51,112 nucleotides of DNA from an uncultured Prevotella sp. (GTDB lineage: Bacteria > Bacteroidota > Bacteroidia > Bacteroidales > Bacteroidaceae), in the NCBI GenBank assembly GCA_947165435.1, contig CAMVAI010000013.1, forward strand, positions 1 to 51,112, in the 5' to 3' direction. Below are positions 48,585-51,112 of this stretch, in pieces (the first letter of the stretch is position 1; the number at the start of each line of letters is the position of its first letter). The position numbers were made by a program, and so were the translations under genes. The notes under the pieces were generated by a model. It did not search any database. It saw nothing but the letters and a program-made list of their open reading frames with translations, and was not told where the DNA came from.

Positions 48585-50483
48585 CTATTCGCCCACTACC
48601 CCGTAGCCGTTCCAGATGGTGGTGCCGCTGAGGGTGCCCGCCGAAATGCTCGGCGTACTCTTGGCCACGATGGTCATCGACGACGACGACGAGCCGCCAG
48701 GGCCGAAGCCGCCCATGCCGCCGCGGCCGCCACCGCCGCCGCTGCTGCTCACGGTGGGAAGCTTGAAGGCGAAGGCCGACGTGCTGCCGTTCTTGAACAC
48801 ATACCACGTGTTGCTGCTATACGATGCCGTGCTGCGGCTCACCCCCGTGAGACTGCTGTTATTCTCCAGTCCGCCCACGGCCACGATGTTGCCGCCGGTG
48901 ATGTAGAGCTTGTAGCCGCCCTCGGTATTGGCGTCGATGCCCACCTCCGGGCTGCCGGCACTGATGGCCACGATGTTGCCGCCACTGATACGGAAGTTGC
49001 CGTTGGCATCCATGCCGTCGTTGCCGGTGGAGTAGGCGTAGATGTTGCCGCCACTGATGGTGAAGGTCGATGCCGCATTGAGGGCGTCGTCGCTGCTCTG
49101 CACATAGATGGTGCCGTCGGTGATGTCCATCGTGCTCTTCGACTCGATGCCCTCGCCGCCGGCCCCGGAGGTGGCGACGGTGAAGGTGCCGCCGTTGATG
49201 GCTATCGCGCCGTCGGCCTTGATGCCCTTGGGCAGCGACTTGTAGTTGGTCGTGTAGCGGTCGAGCTGCGACGAGCTGGACACGGTAGAGATAGTGCCGC
49301 TCGACGATGCCACCACGGCATTGCCCTTGGTAGCAATGGTGACGGTGCCGCCAGTCGTGGTCAGTGTGCCATCGACGCTGATGCCCTTGCCGCCGGCTCC
49401 CGTGCTGGTCAGGTCGAGCGTGCCGCCGCTGATGGTCATATTGCCGTCGGCACTCAGACAGGCGGCAGCCTTGGTCTTCAGGTCGCTGCTGTCCCATTCG
49501 CCGCCGCCACTGGTGCTGCACGTGATGGTGCCGCCGCTCACACGCAGGTCGCCCTCGCTCTTCACGGCCTTGGCGGCTGTCGCCGTCACGGTCACGTTCA
49601 GCGTGCCGCCCTCAAGATAGATGTTGCCGGAGTCTTCGTCCTCATGGTCGGTGGTCTCGCCGGTCGATGTCGTGCCGCCCAGGTCCACCTGGATGCCGTC
49701 GTCGCCCACACCCGCGATGGTCACCGTGCCGCTCTTCATCTGCAGGTACTCCTCGCAGTTGATGCCGTCGCCGACGGCCGACGTGATGTTCAGCGTCAGG
49801 TTCTTGACCTCGATATACGATGCCGACTTGATGGCGTGCTTCAGGTTGCCAACGACGTTCAGCGTGCCGTTGCCCTGCAGCTGCAGCTGGCCCTTCGAGT
49901 AGATGCAGGCTTTCTGCGAACCGCTGCCGTCGGTCAGGGTGTTCTCCGTGCCCTTCTTGGCCGAGAGCTGTATGCGCTTCGAGTTGGTCACGTTGATAGC
50001 GGCACCGCTGGGGTTGGTCATCGTCACGCCGTTCAGCGCGATGGTGCATTTGTACTGTCCACCCAGGGTCAGCGAGCCGTCGGTGGTCGTGCCGCTGAGC
50101 ACGTAGGTGATCTCGTCGCCATCCACGGCATCGGTGTTCGACTGCGCAATGGTGACATGTCCGCCGCTGATGGTGGCCGTCACGTAGGGTGCCACATTGC
50201 CGGCGGCGGTCACGGTGGCCGTCGTACCGCTATAGACTATGTTCACGGTGTTGTTGTCCACCGCCGCTGCACTGCTGGCTGCCGAGGCGGTGATGTCGCT
50301 GATGGTATAGGTCTGGCTGCCGACGGTCATCGTCGTACCGCCCGAGAAGGTGATGGGGCTATCGGCCGTCAGGCTACTGGCACCATACGAATATGTCACG
50401 CCGCCCTTGGTGATGTTCAGCGACTGGCCCACGGCTGCTATCGTCAGCACAAGGGCGAAGAGGAGGGTTGCTATCTTTTTCAT
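48585..50483 (-). CDS. Large Cthe_2159-like carbohydrate-binding protein
   Basis: A 632-residue secreted protein. Signal peptide (IATLLFALVLTIAAVGQ), then repeated beta-helix turns of the Cthe_2159 type (GGTTSTGETTDHEDEDSGNI, LEGGTLNVTVTATAAKAVKS, SGGTLDLTSTGAGGKGISVD, SGGNIVAISAGSPEVGIDAN). The C-terminus is Gly/Ser-rich (SSGGGGGRGGMGGFGPGG), then a short domain. It is transcribed 42 nt after the small gene at 50526 and precedes the VTC gene, whose own promoter lies 63 nt downstream. It binds glycan at the cell surface by family inference; no lipobox is seen. Confidence 0.82.
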   Translation of the reverse strand: MKKIATLLFALVLTIAAVGQSLNITKGGVTYSYGASSLTADSPITFSGGTTMTVGSQTYTISDITASAASSAAAVDNNTVNIVYSGTTATVTAAGNVAPYVTATISGGHVTIAQSNTDAVDGDEITYVLSGTTTDGSLTLGGQYKCTIALNGVTMTNPSGAAINVTNSKRIQLSAKKGTENTLTDGSGSQKACIYSKGQLQLQGNGTLNVVGNLKHAIKSASYIEVKNLTLNITSAVGDGINCEEYLQMKSGTVTIAGVGDDGIQVDLGGTTSTGETTDHEDEDSGNIYLEGGTLNVTVTATAAKAVKSEGDLRVSGGTITCSTSGGGEWDSSDLKTKAAACLSADGNMTISGGTLDLTSTGAGGKGISVDGTLTTTGGTVTIATKGNAVVASSSGTISTVSSSSQLDRYTTNYKSLPKGIKADGAIAINGGTFTVATSGAGGEGIESKSTMDITDGTIYVQSSDDALNAASTFTISGGNIYAYSTGNDGMDANGNFRISGGNIVAISAGSPEVGIDANTEGGYKLYITGGNIVAVGGLENNSSLTGVSRSTASYSSNTWYVFKNGSTSAFAFKLPTVSSSGGGGGRGGMGGFGPGGSSSSSMTIVAKSTPSISAGTLSGTTIWNGYGVVGE

Positions 50484-50525
50484 TTCACAGTCTTTTTTTT
50501 CGTTGTGTGCTTACTTTCCACTGGG

Positions 50526-50909
50526 TCATTTCACGGTCACTTTACGGCTGCCTGTCGTAGTCTTAACCACATAGATGCCAGGGGTCATCTGGTCGCGGTT
50601 CACCTTACGGCCCTGCAGGTCGTAGATGGCAATGATGCTGCCCTCGTCGGCAACCTTCAGCTCGACAATGCCTGCTGCCTCGTTCTCGGCAGCGAAGTAC
50701 ATCTTGCTCAGGTCTGCAAGGGGAAAGGTCTTGTCGCCCACGGTCAGCGTCGTGCCGCTGAACGTCAGTGCCACGTCGGTCGATGTCACCTCGACGGCAG
50801 TCTTCGTGCCGTCGCTCGTTTCAAGAATCAGATACGGGAAGGTGGTGTCGTCGGCTTGCGCCACAGCCACTCCCATCATAGCCATCAGGCTCAACAATGT
50901 TTTCTTCAT
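50526..50909 (-). CDS. Small secreted protein with sorting-domain-like tail
   Basis: A 127-residue protein: signal peptide (LLSLMAMMGVAVAQA), a short beta domain (residues 22-85), then a C-terminal tail IYDLQGRKVNRDQMTPGIYV with KVTVK at the end, the pattern of type IX-secretion (Por) sorting domains. No other domain is recognised. It is the first gene of the leftward surface cluster and probably a small surface-attached or secreted protein. Confidence 0.78.
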   Translation of the reverse strand: MKKTLLSLMAMMGVAVAQADDTTFPYLILETSDGTKTAVEVTSTDVALTFSGTTLTVGDKTFPLADLSKMYFAAENEAAGIVELKVADEGSIIAIYDLQGRKVNRDQMTPGIYVVKTTTGSRKVTVK

Positions 50910-50949
50910 ACGCTTTTGTTGCTTTTTTAAATGGATAATTTGTATGCTG

Positions 50950-51042
50950 CAAAGTTACAAAAAAAGGGGCGAACGGCCTGTATTTTTTCAACAAACGCCC
51001 CGTTTTTCTCTACGAGCGGCCTGCCGACATGCTGCAAAGTTA
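50950..51042 (-). promoter_or_regulatory. Duplicated promoter segment at the cluster's right end
   Basis: GCTGCAAAGTTAC (minus-strand TAACTTTG) occurs at 50946-50958 and at 51031-51043. The downstream copy predicts a start near 50944, 35 nt before the gene at 50909. Confidence 0.5.
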
Positions 51043-51058
51043 CGCATTTGAAAAAAGT

Positions 51059-51112
51059 GGTTCTGCGTCAATTTAGGTGGTAATTCCAGTCCCATTTCAT
51101 GCCGGCATATAT
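51059..51112 (-). mobile_element. IS end at right window edge
   Basis: Starts GGTTCTGCGTC and continues into the 3' end of an ISL3-type transposase gene (tail reading YAGMKWDWNYHLN on the minus strand). It is the exact inverse of bases 1-52, so the window is framed by two inverted partial copies. Confidence 0.85.

Noticed and set aside
48393..50930. 845-residue plus-strand open frame
   Set aside because: It lies across the repetitive beta-helix gene and parts of its neighbours on the other strand. The protein is Ala/His/Arg-rich with no fold, caused by the GGTGTC-type codon repeats.

Overview
The window looks like a chromosomal contig of a gut or oral Bacteroidota, most likely Prevotella or a close relative (Bacteroidales). 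The evidence is the many TAnnTTTG -7 promoter elements (TATCTTTG, TAACTTTG, TACCTTTG), ECF-sigma/anti-sigma/TonB-dependent receptor modules, type IX-secretion-like C-terminal tails, GH43 and GH28 enzymes, and families typical of Bacteroidales (DUF4974, DUF4236, DUF4956, DUF2490, HipBST with a zinc-knuckle HipT). Both extreme ends of the window are the same inverted 52-54 nt sequence, the 3' end of an ISL3-type transposase gene plus its terminal repeat. The window is therefore probably a whole assembly contig broken at two copies of one insertion sequence.

Layout. 1-10.9 kb: an AAA ATPase, a polyvalent-protein-type kinase, a SWIM/SNF2 helicase, a membrane-anchored MutS-like ATPase, an ECF sigma operon, and a tripartite HipBST toxin-antitoxin locus with operator-like repeats. 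10.9-17 kb: a winged-helix/membrane-protein pair, a second ECF sigma/membrane-protein operon, a STAS-like DUF4325 gene, and several small cell-envelope proteins. 16.9-21.7 kb: an ECF sigma / DUF4974 anti-sigma / TonB-dependent receptor operon and a beta-barrel gene. 21.7-24.4 kb: a nested mobile-element stack with a large palindromic repeat element, a 206-bp MITE and a complete 1,842-bp ISL3-type IS with a TTTTTTTC target duplication. These sit just after a secreted-protein gene that they truncate. 24.5-32.3 kb: a degenerate TPR histidine kinase, an orphan ABC ATPase, a leucine-rich surface protein, and a divergent TPR histidine kinase/NarL-type regulator operon. 32.3-34.5 kb: a two-domain GH43 enzyme.

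34.5-40.1 kb is a visibly AT-richer island. It holds a PARIS-like pair (TOPRIM/DUF4435 nuclease plus ABC-type ATPase) bracketed by two direct copies of an approximately 89-nt terminator-bearing structured RNA module. A DUF4236 plus TerB-AAA+ two-gene unit and broken nuclease and winged-helix remnants follow. This is the best candidate for a little-described system. 40.1-51.1 kb returns to GC-richer sequence: ilvE, trmB, mrp, a GH28 polygalacturonase, and a leftward surface cluster (polyphosphate-polymerase-like VTC domain, DUF4956 membrane protein, DUF2490 outer-membrane protein, two Cthe_2159-like beta-helix proteins, and a small sorting-tail protein).

A recurring theme is short palindromic GC-rich repeats. 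Some are intergenic. Two inverted pairs lie in frame inside functional-looking genes (the anti-sigma factor at 17.8 kb and the histidine kinase at 31.1-31.4 kb), where they add extra peptides without closing the reading frame. No tRNA, rRNA or CRISPR array was seen.
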